This document shows positions 1 through 6,550 of a stretch of 9,147 bases of DNA, in pieces; positions within the stretch are counted from its first letter, which is position 1; each line of letters opens with the position of its first letter. The stretch comes from an uncultured Pirellulaceae bacterium (GTDB taxonomy: Bacteria; Planctomycetota; Planctomycetia; Pirellulales; Pirellulaceae). The notes below the pieces were generated by a model. It was given only the letters and a program-made list of their open reading frames with translations. It was not told the origin of the DNA and did no database searches. The stretch covers positions 1 through 9,147 of the forward strand of contig CAMYNE010000046.1 in NCBI GenBank assembly GCA_947259675.1, in the 5' to 3' direction. The position numbers were made by a program, and so were the translations under genes.

Positions 1-224
1 AGCGGTTTGCCGATTATTTGGCCATGCAGACCAGCTTCCTCAAACGCTTCATTCAAGGCCGTCTCGGCATAATCGTATTTCGAATTAATCAACCCTTTAG
101 GGAAAATCCAGCGACCGGATGACGATTTTACCAGGCAAAACTCAATTTTCTGGCTCCGTTGTCGGAACGGAATCGCTGCCGCTTGACGGGCCTGTTTTGG
201 CTTGCTTGACTCCAGGGCACTCAT
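1..224 (-). CDS. Nudix hydrolase, N-terminal part (3' end outside window)
   Basis: The reverse strand is open from an ATG at 224 to the window edge, giving 74 complete codons. A Shine-Dalgarno AGGAG (complement of 231-235) lies 6 bp upstream of the ATG and fixes the start. The protein has an early strand (AAIPFRQ, residues 15-21), then RWIFPKGLI (38-46) and a Nudix box at about residues 44-66 ending in NEAFEEAGL. The core metal-binding glutamates E59, E62 and E63 are present. The box is not perfect: the first conserved Glu is Tyr50, and the Arg of the RE pair is Asn58. Nudix enzymes hydrolyse a nucleoside diphosphate linked to another group. The WxFPKG lead-in resembles diadenosine/diphosphoinositol polyphosphate hydrolases, but the substrate cannot be named from this fragment. 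The gene is divergent from the CBS-domain gene across a 364-bp spacer. Family assignment is firm; exact function is not. Confidence 0.85.
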   Translation of the reverse strand, partial: MSALESSKPKQARQAAAIPFRQRSQKIEFCLVKSSSGRWIFPKGLINSKYDYAETALNEAFEEAGLHGQIIGKP

Positions 225-588
225 TGCCAACTCCTGCGAAGATCCATGCGATGCGACGAGCCAAATTCTCACTTAATTGGCTTCCGTTGTATTTTAACGC
301 ATGCCGGAGAAAAACACATCGCTGGAGTCCAAAATTTCACTACGTATCGTCGATGTTCAGAAAAAAATTTCGTTTCATCCAAGGTGTTGTGCGCCGTTGG
401 AAACGGTGAGGCATCTCGACGTATTCCAACGAGAGTGAAACCTAAGCTAGATGTTAATATCTACAAATGTTTTGTACATTTGAGGAAATTCATGGCAGTG
501 CGGATGATCCTTCGGCCGTTCCTGTAAGGGTACGACAAAGGTCAGTTGCACGCGGAACTTTCGGAGCTTTAGCCATACAGGAGCAAAC
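225..588. other. Divergent intergenic region between the Nudix and CBS genes
   Basis: This 364-bp stretch separates two divergently transcribed genes and should hold both promoters. Short open frames cross it, but they have no convincing ribosome binding site and no recognisable protein features. I could not pick out a clear -35/-10 pair for either gene. The only structured element I see is the palindrome at 464-482 with a smaller inverted repeat beside it. Confidence 0.5.
448..482. promoter_or_regulatory. Operator-like palindrome upstream of the CBS gene
   Basis: CAAATGT (464-470) and ACATTTG (476-482) form a perfect 7-bp inverted repeat around a 5-bp spacer. Immediately before it is a smaller inverted repeat, TAGAT (448-452) and ATCTA (459-463). 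The palindrome sits about 107 bp upstream of the CBS-protein start in the divergent spacer, a reasonable place for a dimeric regulator. No known operator consensus is recognised, and an AT-rich 7-bp arm can occur by chance, so the regulatory role is an inference. Confidence 0.3.
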
Positions 589-1065
589 ATGAACGAAGGT
601 GTTTATAAAAGACGAGTCAAGGAATTCCTTTCCCGTGAGACGGTCACACTGAATGCAGGTGATACGATTCATGAAGCGTTGGAATTAATGGGAGAAAATC
701 GTGTCTCGGCGCTGCCGGTAGTTGATCGAAATAACCGGTGTGTCGGAATTCTATCTGCAGCCGACCTTGTCGATTTGACGCGCGACACGGAAGAAGATTT
801 GAGAGAATTGGACTTGGTAGACTTGTCATCCAAGCGATTTCTCATCGACAAACTGGCTCACAGTTTGGGAAACGAAAAAGTCCAGACCTTCATGAGTGAA
901 TCCGTAGTTACAGTTAGCCTGGAAACGCTGATCGGCAAAGCCGCTCAAGAGATGTTGCGGAATCAAGTGCATCACTTGCCGGTCGTGGATCATAATGACC
1001 GATTAATCGGAATCATTTCCTCGATGGACATTTTGAGTGAATTTGCGGATGCGACCCCGCAATAA
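589..1065 (+). CDS. Two-CBS-domain protein
   Basis: This 158-residue protein consists almost entirely of a CBS pair (Bateman module). CBS1 covers about residues 10-65 and includes SALPVVDRNNRCVGILSAADL. CBS2 covers about 98-152 and includes HHLPVVDHND followed by GIISSMDIL. The two are joined by an acidic helical linker (about 64-97). CBS pairs usually bind adenosine-containing ligands such as AMP, ATP or SAM and act as energy or ligand sensors. Stand-alone versions usually act on partner proteins. There is no signal peptide or membrane segment, so it should be cytoplasmic. AGGAG (579-583) lies 5 bp before the ATG and supports the start. No enzyme domain is attached and the neighbours do not reveal a partner. 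It appears to be a single-gene unit, with 231 bp before the next gene. Confidence 0.9.
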   Translation: MNEGVYKRRVKEFLSRETVTLNAGDTIHEALELMGENRVSALPVVDRNNRCVGILSAADLVDLTRDTEEDLRELDLVDLSSKRFLIDKLAHSLGNEKVQTFMSESVVTVSLETLIGKAAQEMLRNQVHHLPVVDHNDRLIGIISSMDILSEFADATPQ

Positions 1066-1296
1066 TCTGGTTTTTGTGGTCCAGAATCTACGTCTTCAAA
1101 ATTAATCAACGGCTTGAGGCCAAAATTTTTACGGCGAATCACCGATCGACGTGGAATTGGTTGTGGGGGGGAACACTTGAAATGATGACAATTCACTGAG
1201 CCAGATTCCGCCCAAAGAATACAGTCTTCAAATTTCCAGTATTTTGTAGCAGAGAATAAAGCTGAGAGAGTTGCGGAATCGTTTCTTGAATCTGAT

Positions 1297-2763
1297 ATGG
1301 ACCAGCCGCCTAAATCCCGAACGAAATGCGTTTTGTTTCGCGTCGCAGCGATAACTCTTGGACTTCTGCCCTTTGTTGTGTTTGAAATCGGTTTGAATCT
1401 GGTTGGGTGGAATGAAACGAACGAATTGGTGGATCCCTACGTCGGCTTTAGCGAAGTTCGCCCCCTATTCGTGCTGAATGAAGATGCTGGTCGTTACGAA
1501 GTGTCGACGACACGATATCCGCTTTTTCGGCCGGAAGAATTTTCGGCGAAGAAAAAAGAAAACGAGTTCCGGATATTTTGTCTTGGCGGTTCGACGGTTC
1601 AGGGCAGGCCCTACGCGATCGAGACTTCATTCACAACATGGCTGGAACTCAGCTTAAAGGCTGCGGCTCCGGATCGAAAATGGGACGTCGTAAATTGCGG
1701 CGGAGTTTCGTATGCGAGCTATCGCCTGGTGCCAATTCTAAAAGAGGTGTTGAATTATCAGCCCGATCTTATCGTTTTGTACACCGGTCACAATGAATTC
1801 CTGGAAGATCGAACCTACGAGTCCATCAAGCAAAATCCTGGCTGGGTCAATGAAACACACGAAATTCTCTCGCGTCTCAATACTTACCGTTTCGTACGCC
1901 ACCTGGTTTCCAGTCCAACAGCTGGGAGTAGTTTGACTGATCGACGACAAGTCTTATCCGCCGACGTTCAGGCTGAATTGGATTTCAGAAATGGACTTGA
2001 GTTTTATCACCGGGATGAAGCCTGGCGGACCGATGTCATCAAACATTTTGCGTTCAATTTGAAACGAATGGTTAAGTTGACGAAAAAGGCAAACGTTCCA
2101 CTTGTTCTCGTGAATCCGGTTAGCAACCTGAAAGACTGTGTTCCATTCAAGAGTGAGCATCGTGCCGGGACGTCCAAGCTGGTTTGTAAACAGATTTCTG
2201 ATCTGGAACAGAATCCGCCGACAGTCGACTTTGATAGTGTTGAACATGAGTTCGAGCACATTCAGGAGTTGCTAAACGCCGACGATCAGTACGCGGCTCT
2301 GAGTTTTCGAGCCGGCCATTGTTTATTGGCACTCAACCGAGTTGAAGAAGCCAAACAGGCCTTTATCAACGCCAAGGAACTGGATGTCTGTCCATTAAGA
2401 ATCCTTGAACCGATGCATGACGTAATCCATCAAACCGCAACGGAATATCAGATACCACTCGTCGATGTCAGGGAGTTTTTCGAACAAAGAGCCGCCGACG
2501 GAATACCGGGACGCGATTGGCTCGTCGATCATGTGCACCCAAGCATTCACGGTCATCAACTCATTGCGGGACTCCTCGTTGATACGATGAGGGAACTCGG
2601 GTTTGTCAAAATTTCAAATGACGCATGGCGGGCGGATCGCGATACGAGTTTCGACGAACATCTCGCAAGTTTGGACTCTCTCTATTTTCAACTTGGTCGA
2701 GACCGATTGCGCGGCCTGCAAAGATGGACGCGAGGCGAGACAAAGAAAGAACGTCCGAAATAG
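1297..2763 (+). CDS. Membrane-anchored SGNH/GDSL-family hydrolase with TPR-like segment
   Basis: The 488-residue protein has one N-terminal hydrophobic segment (about residues 12-37) after a short basic stretch, consistent with a signal anchor that leaves the rest outside the cytoplasmic membrane. Four SGNH blocks are visible. Block I is FCLGGSTVQG (94-103), with Ser99 as the likely nucleophile and GGST in place of GDS. Block II is NCGGVSYAS (133-141) and block III is TGHNEF (163-168), with Asn166. Block V is DHVH (411-414), giving the Asp411/His414 pair. Between blocks III and V, residues about 315-365 form two helices of tetratricopeptide type (YAALSFRAGHCLLALNRVEEAKQAF). SGNH enzymes are esterases, lipases or polysaccharide O-acyl esterases; the substrate is not apparent. 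Proteins of this shape, as I recall, are frequent in planctomycetes. No Shine-Dalgarno precedes the ATG, but the membrane segment begins only 11 residues in, so a later start would lose it. Confidence 0.85.
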   Translation: MDQPPKSRTKCVLFRVAAITLGLLPFVVFEIGLNLVGWNETNELVDPYVGFSEVRPLFVLNEDAGRYEVSTTRYPLFRPEEFSAKKKENEFRIFCLGGSTVQGRPYAIETSFTTWLELSLKAAAPDRKWDVVNCGGVSYASYRLVPILKEVLNYQPDLIVLYTGHNEFLEDRTYESIKQNPGWVNETHEILSRLNTYRFVRHLVSSPTAGSSLTDRRQVLSADVQAELDFRNGLEFYHRDEAWRTDVIKHFAFNLKRMVKLTKKANVPLVLVNPVSNLKDCVPFKSEHRAGTSKLVCKQISDLEQNPPTVDFDSVEHEFEHIQELLNADDQYAALSFRAGHCLLALNRVEEAKQAFINAKELDVCPLRILEPMHDVIHQTATEYQIPLVDVREFFEQRAADGIPGRDWLVDHVHPSIHGHQLIAGLLVDTMRELGFVKISNDAWRADRDTSFDEHLASLDSLYFQLGRDRLRGLQRWTRGETKKERPK

Positions 2764-2822
2764 CGCAAATCCAACGACCTTCATCTTGTCAGGCGATCGG
2801 TGGACGATTACAGCGCCAAATT

Positions 2823-2950
2823 GAAACACGGATATCAACGATAAACACGAATTTACTCATTGTTGGTCGTTCACGAAATGGTTTGTCGCTGGCCATAACT
2901 GCTAGGTTGGCGTCACCGTACATCTGTGAAATCAGTGTAATCCGTGGTTC
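2823..2950. repeat. Inverted pair of CACNGAT triplet repeats (palindromic intergenic element)
   Basis: The right arm carries three ATCNGTG units at an exact 9-bp period: ATCTGTG (2922-2928), ATCAGTG (2931-2937) and ATCCGTG (2940-2946). The left arm carries the same unit inverted: CACGGAT (2827-2833), CAACGAT (2836-2842) and CACGAAT (2846-2852). The last two left-arm units each have one mismatch to CACNGAT. The arms begin with GAAACACGGA and, on the reverse strand, GAACCACGGA, so the outermost 10 bp match at 9 positions. About 70 bp of unrelated sequence separates them. This architecture resembles REP/BIME-like intergenic elements. From memory, CACGGAT-type strings occur between genes in several bacterial phyla, but I cannot verify copy number here. 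Confidence 0.6.
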
Positions 2951-3180
2951 GCAAATTCAGACATAACGATGTAGTGATCGATGTTACGGGGAATTCGTAA
3001 TTGAGAGTTCAAGATGACGAAAATTGGGCTAATTCTGAATAGTTGCGAACCCTTCCCTGCTCTCGTTGTCCAACTGTGATGCCTCGGTATAGCGGATCTT
3101 CGCCCAATGAGATAACTATTCTTCAGTCATTGCTATTCAACCAACTGTACCAACGTGCCGGGCATCAGTAGCGAGATTTT

Positions 3181-3213
3181 GTGAAAACAAGGATAATCTG
3201 ATCAAGTTTTCAC
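3181..3213. repeat. Perfect 8-bp inverted repeat
   Basis: GTGAAAAC (3181-3188) and GTTTTCAC (3206-3213) are exact inverted copies separated by 17 bp. There is no T-tract after it, and it lies about 130 bp upstream of the tRNA promoter. It could be a spaced operator or chance; no known site is recognised. Confidence 0.35.
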
Positions 3214-3343
3214 GGAATCGATTCATTGCATGCAGCGATCTTTTGTCGGCTCGTATCTAGATTTAATCGCGTTCCGTTCATTCCAAACGTACGCATAATT
3301 TCTTTTGGGTAGTCTAACGAGAATCGAACGAACGAATGACGGT

Positions 3344-3372
3344 TTGCATATCTGCTAATAAAAACTTAAACT
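3344..3372 (+). promoter_or_regulatory. Probable sigma-70-type promoter for tRNA-His (and perhaps hisS)
   Basis: TTGCAT (3344-3349) and TAAACT (3367-3372) are separated by 17 bp. The -10 box ends 9 bp before the mature tRNA 5' end, so transcription would start with a very short leader, as is common for tRNA genes. The -10 matches consensus at 4 of 6 positions and the -35 at 3 of 6, so support comes mainly from spacing and location. Confidence 0.5.
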
Positions 3373-3381
3373 GTGAATTGG

Positions 3382-3454
3382 CCTGCTGTAGCTCAATTGG
3401 TAGAGCGCTGGATTGTGGATCCAGAGGTTGTGGGTTCGAGACCCACCGGTAGGA
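3382..3454 (+). tRNA. tRNA-His (anticodon GTG) with A73
   Basis: A complete cloverleaf can be drawn. The acceptor stem is CCTGCTG (3382-3388) with CGGTAGG (3447-3453), using two G-U pairs. The D arm is GCTC/GAGC (3391-3394 and 3403-3406). The anticodon stem is CTGGA/TCCAG with loop TTGTGGA, giving anticodon GTG at 3415-3417. The variable loop has 5 nt, and the T arm is GTGGG/CCCAC with loop TTCGAGA. The CCA end is not encoded; CTT follows. The discriminator is A73 (3454), whereas nearly all bacterial tRNA-His have C73 paired with an extra G-1. The base at position -1 is G (3381), but it would face A73 and cannot form the usual pair. Whether G-1 is retained in the mature RNA is therefore open. 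An intrinsic terminator and then hisS follow directly. Confidence 0.95.
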
Positions 3455-3461
3455 CTTTGAT

Positions 3462-3490
3462 AGGCGTGCAATTATTGCTCGCCTTTTTCT
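3462..3490 (+). terminator. Rho-independent terminator between tRNA-His and hisS
   Basis: AGGCG (3462-3466) pairs with CGCCT (3480-3484). GCAA (3468-3471) pairs with TTGC (3475-3478) across one T-T mismatch, leaving a 3-nt loop TTA. The stem runs into TTTTT (3484-3488) followed by CT. This is a strong intrinsic terminator 7 bp after the tRNA 3' end. It ends only 30 bp before the hisS start codon, so it either ends the tRNA transcript or attenuates readthrough into hisS. Confidence 0.85.
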
Positions 3491-3520
3491 AATTTTGCTC
3501 CAACTTGGAATAGCCGGCAT

Positions 3521-5011
3521 ATGTCAGAAACCAATCGTCCAAAAGCGCGAAAACCTAAGGGATTTCGTGATTCGTTTGCGTCGCAAAGCATGGAACGGCA
3601 AGAGATGATCGCGACGATTTGTGATGTTTATTCAAAATTCGGTTTTGAACTGCTCGAAACCTCTTGTATTGAGTATGTCGATGCACTTGGCAAATTCTTG
3701 CCTGACCAGGATCAGCCTGACGCAGGCGTGTTTGCAATGAAGGATGATCTGGACGATCAGTGGCTGGCGTTGCGATACGACTTGACTGCGCCTCTAGCTC
3801 GCGTGGTTGCCGAGTTTGGTGATGACTTGCCGACACCCTTTCGTCGATATCAACATGGTCCCGTCTGGCGCCGCGAAATAAAGCCGAGCAAAGACCGATT
3901 TCGGGAGTTCTTTCAGTGCGATTTCGATACGGTCGGTTGCGAGACAATGGCCGCGGACGCAGAAGTCTGTCTGGTTTTAAGTGAGGCAATGCGGGCGTTG
4001 GGCATCGACGAGTTCGTGGTTCGCGTAAACAACCGGAAAGTGCTGAACGGACTCATGGCGTCGCTTGAAATTACTGAGCCTGCTGTTCGGCTTGGCATCC
4101 TTCGCACCTTGGACAAGCTGGACGACATTCGAATTGAAGGCGTCAAGCAGCAGTTGGGCCCCGGCCGGAAAGACAAATCTGGTTCCTGGAATGAAGGTCT
4201 CCATTTGCCTTACTCGTCCATCAATCGCGTCGTTGAATTTCTTCAATGCAAAATGCCAACTCGTCGTGAGACTTGTGACGCTTTCTTGGAATTTGCAGCC
4301 GGCAGTCCCGATGGCGTTGAAGGCGTGAACGAGTTGAAGTCGATCGAACAGTACCTGGAGGTTAGCGACATCGCCCAGGAATTCGTCACGTTCGACCCGA
4401 GCTTGGTGCGCGGCCTTGAATACTACACCGGTCCTGTCTTTGAAATTGAATTGCCGTTCGAAGTTAAGGTCAAAGGCAAGCCCAAAAAGTTCGGGTCCGT
4501 TGCGGGTGGCGGTCGATATGACTATTTGGTCGAGCGATTCACGGGCAAAAAAGTCCCGGCGACGGGGGCGAGCATTGGAGTGGATCGGCTGCTTGCAGCT
4601 CTAAGTTTGCTTCAGAAAACAAAATCAGAAGCAAGTCTTGGGCCCGTAGTTGTTACGATGATGGATAAAGAGCAGGGTTTGGAATATCAAAAAATTGTCA
4701 ATGAACTACGCGATGCCGGAATTCGATCAGAGCTTTACCTGGGAGACCGAAAATTCAAGGCTCAAATGAAGTATGCGGATAAGCGAAATTCGCCGGTTGT
4801 CGTCATTGCTGGAAGTAATGAATTCGAAGACGGAACTGTGACGCTGAAGAATATGTTTTTAGGTAAGGCTCTCTCGCAAGAAGTCGAAGACAATCAAGCT
4901 TGGCGGAAGGGACAGCCAGCACAGTCTACCGTCAAACGAGAAGATCTAGTTCAATCTGTAACTGATATTATCAACCAAGTCGATTTGGTAACTCAAAACA
5001 ATCAAGCCTGA
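3521..5011 (+). CDS. hisS: Histidyl-tRNA synthetase, divergent (alphaproteobacterial/eukaryote-like) type
   Basis: This class II synthetase charges tRNA-His with histidine in the cytoplasm. At 496 residues it is longer than the usual bacterial enzyme (about 420). The LRYDLTAPLAR strand-helix is at 84-94. Motif 2 is at about 108-139, with Arg117 and Glu119 in VWRRE, then RFREFFQCDFDTVG. The histidine-specific box LVRGLEYYTG (295-304) carries catalytic Arg297. Motif 3 is GASIGVDRLL (349-358) with Arg356. A C-terminal anticodon-binding domain spans about 375-455. REFxQCDFD and the GSVAGGGRYD region resemble eukaryotic and alphaproteobacterial HisRS more than the E. coli type, fitting the A73 tRNA-His next door. 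Only a weak GGA lies upstream of the ATG, 11 bp away. It is the first gene of the apparent hisS-hisZ-hisG-lyase operon. All catalytic residues appear intact. Confidence 0.95.
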   Translation: MSETNRPKARKPKGFRDSFASQSMERQEMIATICDVYSKFGFELLETSCIEYVDALGKFLPDQDQPDAGVFAMKDDLDDQWLALRYDLTAPLARVVAEFGDDLPTPFRRYQHGPVWRREIKPSKDRFREFFQCDFDTVGCETMAADAEVCLVLSEAMRALGIDEFVVRVNNRKVLNGLMASLEITEPAVRLGILRTLDKLDDIRIEGVKQQLGPGRKDKSGSWNEGLHLPYSSINRVVEFLQCKMPTRRETCDAFLEFAAGSPDGVEGVNELKSIEQYLEVSDIAQEFVTFDPSLVRGLEYYTGPVFEIELPFEVKVKGKPKKFGSVAGGGRYDYLVERFTGKKVPATGASIGVDRLLAALSLLQKTKSEASLGPVVVTMMDKEQGLEYQKIVNELRDAGIRSELYLGDRKFKAQMKYADKRNSPVVVIAGSNEFEDGTVTLKNMFLGKALSQEVEDNQAWRKGQPAQSTVKREDLVQSVTDIINQVDLVTQNNQA

Positions 5012-5071
5012 TTTGAAATGCAATCCTTGGCACACAGCGTTGCGCTAATCTCTACCAACTGAGGTCGAAAC

Positions 5072-6550
5072 ATGGATACTAGTCGCTTCGACTACACGTT
5101 TGAACAAACAGCAAAGTTGGAGGTGTTGAAGCGCAACCTTCTTTCAAATTTTGAGCTGCGTGGTTATCGGCAAATTCATCTTTCCGCCTTTGAATCCACG
5201 GAAACGTTTGTTGAACAAAAAGGAGAAAATGTCCGGCAAAGGATCTTCACACTCAACGGCGACACAGAATCCGAACTCTGCCTGAGACCTGAACTCACCG
5301 TTCCAGCATGTAAGTTTTACTTGAAATCTTTGGCTGGCAAGATGGACTATTGTCGCATGTGCTACGAAGGGTTGGTCTGGCAAATGGATCCGATCCGGCC
5401 GGGTTTTTTTGGTGAATTCACTCAGGCAGGTGTCGAGCTGATTGGAAACTATTGTGAAATTGGAGCAGACACCGAAGTTCTTGAACTTGCAATCGAGACG
5501 TTGACGCGGTGTGGCATTAGTATTTCAAACGTAGTTGTAAACGATGTGCGAATTTTGAAATGCGTGTTTGATACATTGAATATTGGGCAAAAACCTCAAT
5601 CGCTTATCGAACAAGCATTGATCGTCGGTAACAGCGTGTCGGATTTGCCTGTCAAACAAGCAAAGTTTTCGGAAATAAACAGTGTATTTGAAGACGTACT
5701 CGACTTGGTCGGTCCAGAAAAACTAGCTGAATTTTTGGTCGAGATTCTTGCACTCCAAGGCTATTCACAAGATGGAAACTGCCGAACTCCGCAAGATGTT
5801 GCCGACCGATTTATCAGACGAAAGTCAAGTGAAAAAAACGAACTCACACAGGAGCAACTTGATATTCTCCTGGAATTGTTGGAAATTGCGGGAGATGTCG
5901 ATGACGTTGCGATGCGATTGCGTGGCTTTGCAAAGAAACACGATGTTAGCGAAGTTACTAATTACGTTGACGCAGTTTCCGACAAGATAAGACTCTTGAA
6001 AATCGCGCTGCCAGAAGAAGCATCGCCGCAGATCGAGTGGAGGCTGAGTTTTCTGAGAAGTTTCAAGTATTACTCAGGGCTAATCTTTGATATTAATTCA
6101 AAAAATGAAGTTGTTTGCGGCGGCGGTCGCTATGATGATTTGTTCGATCAGATTGGCGCAAAAGGCGGGCTAAAGGCGGCTGGTTTTGCGATTGGAGTTG
6201 ACCATCTACTCAGCGAACATGTATTCGAAACAGACTGCGGAAAAACAAAAGCGAAGGCGATCTTGGCTCCTTTGGGCTCGGGCTCATACGAGCAGTGTTT
6301 TGCGGTCGCCAAGGATTTGCGGGATTTGGATTGGATCGTCGAAACCGACTATAGCGGTGCGAACATTAAAAACATTATCACCAGGGCAGTTCGAGGTGGC
6401 GCAGATTTGCTGCTTTTGATTGGAGAAGATGAAATCAGCAATGCGTCGGTTACCGTCAAACAGCTTGCCGCTAAAACCCAAGAAACAATTTCGATTTCTA
6501 ACTTGAAGCAGTTTCTCATTTCCTTTAACGAGATGGCGGGAGAAGCTTAG
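5072..6550 (+). CDS. hisZ: ATP phosphoribosyltransferase regulatory subunit HisZ, long HisRS-like form
   Basis: The 492-residue protein has the HisRS catalytic fold: LRPELTVPA (71-79), a motif 2 region (100-125), HisA-like FLRSFKYYSG (327-336), and GGGRYDDLFDQ with GFAIGVDHLL (350-380). Two arginines that bind ATP in class II synthetases are replaced: motif-2 Arg is Gln104 (VWQMD against VWRRE in the neighbouring HisS), and motif-3 Arg is His378. It should therefore not charge tRNA. HisZ joins HisG in a hetero-oligomer and gives histidine feedback control; the hisG gene following at once supports this. It is unusually long for HisZ because it keeps a C-terminal domain of about 95 residues (393-487) resembling the HisRS anticodon-binding domain, plus a large helical insert (about 170-315). 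GAGGT (5061-5065) lies 6 bp before the ATG. A noncanonical HisRS paralogue with another role is the alternative. Confidence 0.85.
   Translation: MDTSRFDYTFEQTAKLEVLKRNLLSNFELRGYRQIHLSAFESTETFVEQKGENVRQRIFTLNGDTESELCLRPELTVPACKFYLKSLAGKMDYCRMCYEGLVWQMDPIRPGFFGEFTQAGVELIGNYCEIGADTEVLELAIETLTRCGISISNVVVNDVRILKCVFDTLNIGQKPQSLIEQALIVGNSVSDLPVKQAKFSEINSVFEDVLDLVGPEKLAEFLVEILALQGYSQDGNCRTPQDVADRFIRRKSSEKNELTQEQLDILLELLEIAGDVDDVAMRLRGFAKKHDVSEVTNYVDAVSDKIRLLKIALPEEASPQIEWRLSFLRSFKYYSGLIFDINSKNEVVCGGGRYDDLFDQIGAKGGLKAAGFAIGVDHLLSEHVFETDCGKTKAKAILAPLGSGSYEQCFAVAKDLRDLDWIVETDYSGANIKNIITRAVRGGADLLLLIGEDEISNASVTVKQLAAKTQETISISNLKQFLISFNEMAGEA

Larger units (their letters stand above)
2764..3381. other. 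Long intergenic region before tRNA-His
   Basis: This stretch of about 620 bp has no credible protein gene. Open frames that run into it from the SGNH gene are out-of-frame shadows rich in Arg and Ser, without start signals. It contains the inverted CACNGAT repeat pair (2823-2950), an isolated 8-bp inverted repeat (3181-3213) and the probable tRNA promoter (3344-3372). Between about 2951 and 3180 I see nothing beyond weak chance repeats, such as CCAACTGT occurring at 3070 and 3141. Confidence 0.55.

Noticed and set aside
119..527. Two overlapping forward open frames of 93-96 codons in the left region
   Set aside because: The first overlaps the Nudix gene antisense; neither has a Shine-Dalgarno or a plausible domain, and both are rich in Arg, Lys and Phe as expected for translated spacer.
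1066..1085. Stem-loop TCTGG/CCAGA directly after the CBS gene stop, considered as a terminator
   Set aside because: The stem has only 5 bp with a 10-nt loop, and no T-tract follows.
2625..2966. 113-codon forward open frame crossing the SGNH gene end into the spacer
   Set aside because: It is out of frame with the hydrolase over half its length, has no ribosome binding site, and runs through the left arm and into the right arm of the CACNGAT repeat.
3070..3167. CCAACTGT direct repeat (3070, 3141) and TGATGCC/GGCATCA inverted pair (3077, 3161)
   Set aside because: These are single 7-8 bp matches in about 600 bp of spacer and are expected by chance.
3455..3520. T-box riboswitch or His-rich leader peptide attenuator in front of hisS
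   Set aside because: The space between tRNA and hisS has no room for a T-box stem I or antiterminator, and no short frame with consecutive His codons is present. Only the intrinsic terminator is supported.
3555..3989. 144-codon reverse-strand open frame inside hisS
   Set aside because: It lies entirely antisense to a well-conserved synthetase, is rich in Arg, Pro and His, and matches no family I recognise; it is a shadow of hisS codon use.
5072..6550. Calling this gene a second functional histidyl-tRNA synthetase
   Set aside because: The motif-2 and motif-3 arginines needed for ATP are Gln and His, and hisG overlaps its end, which fits HisZ much better.
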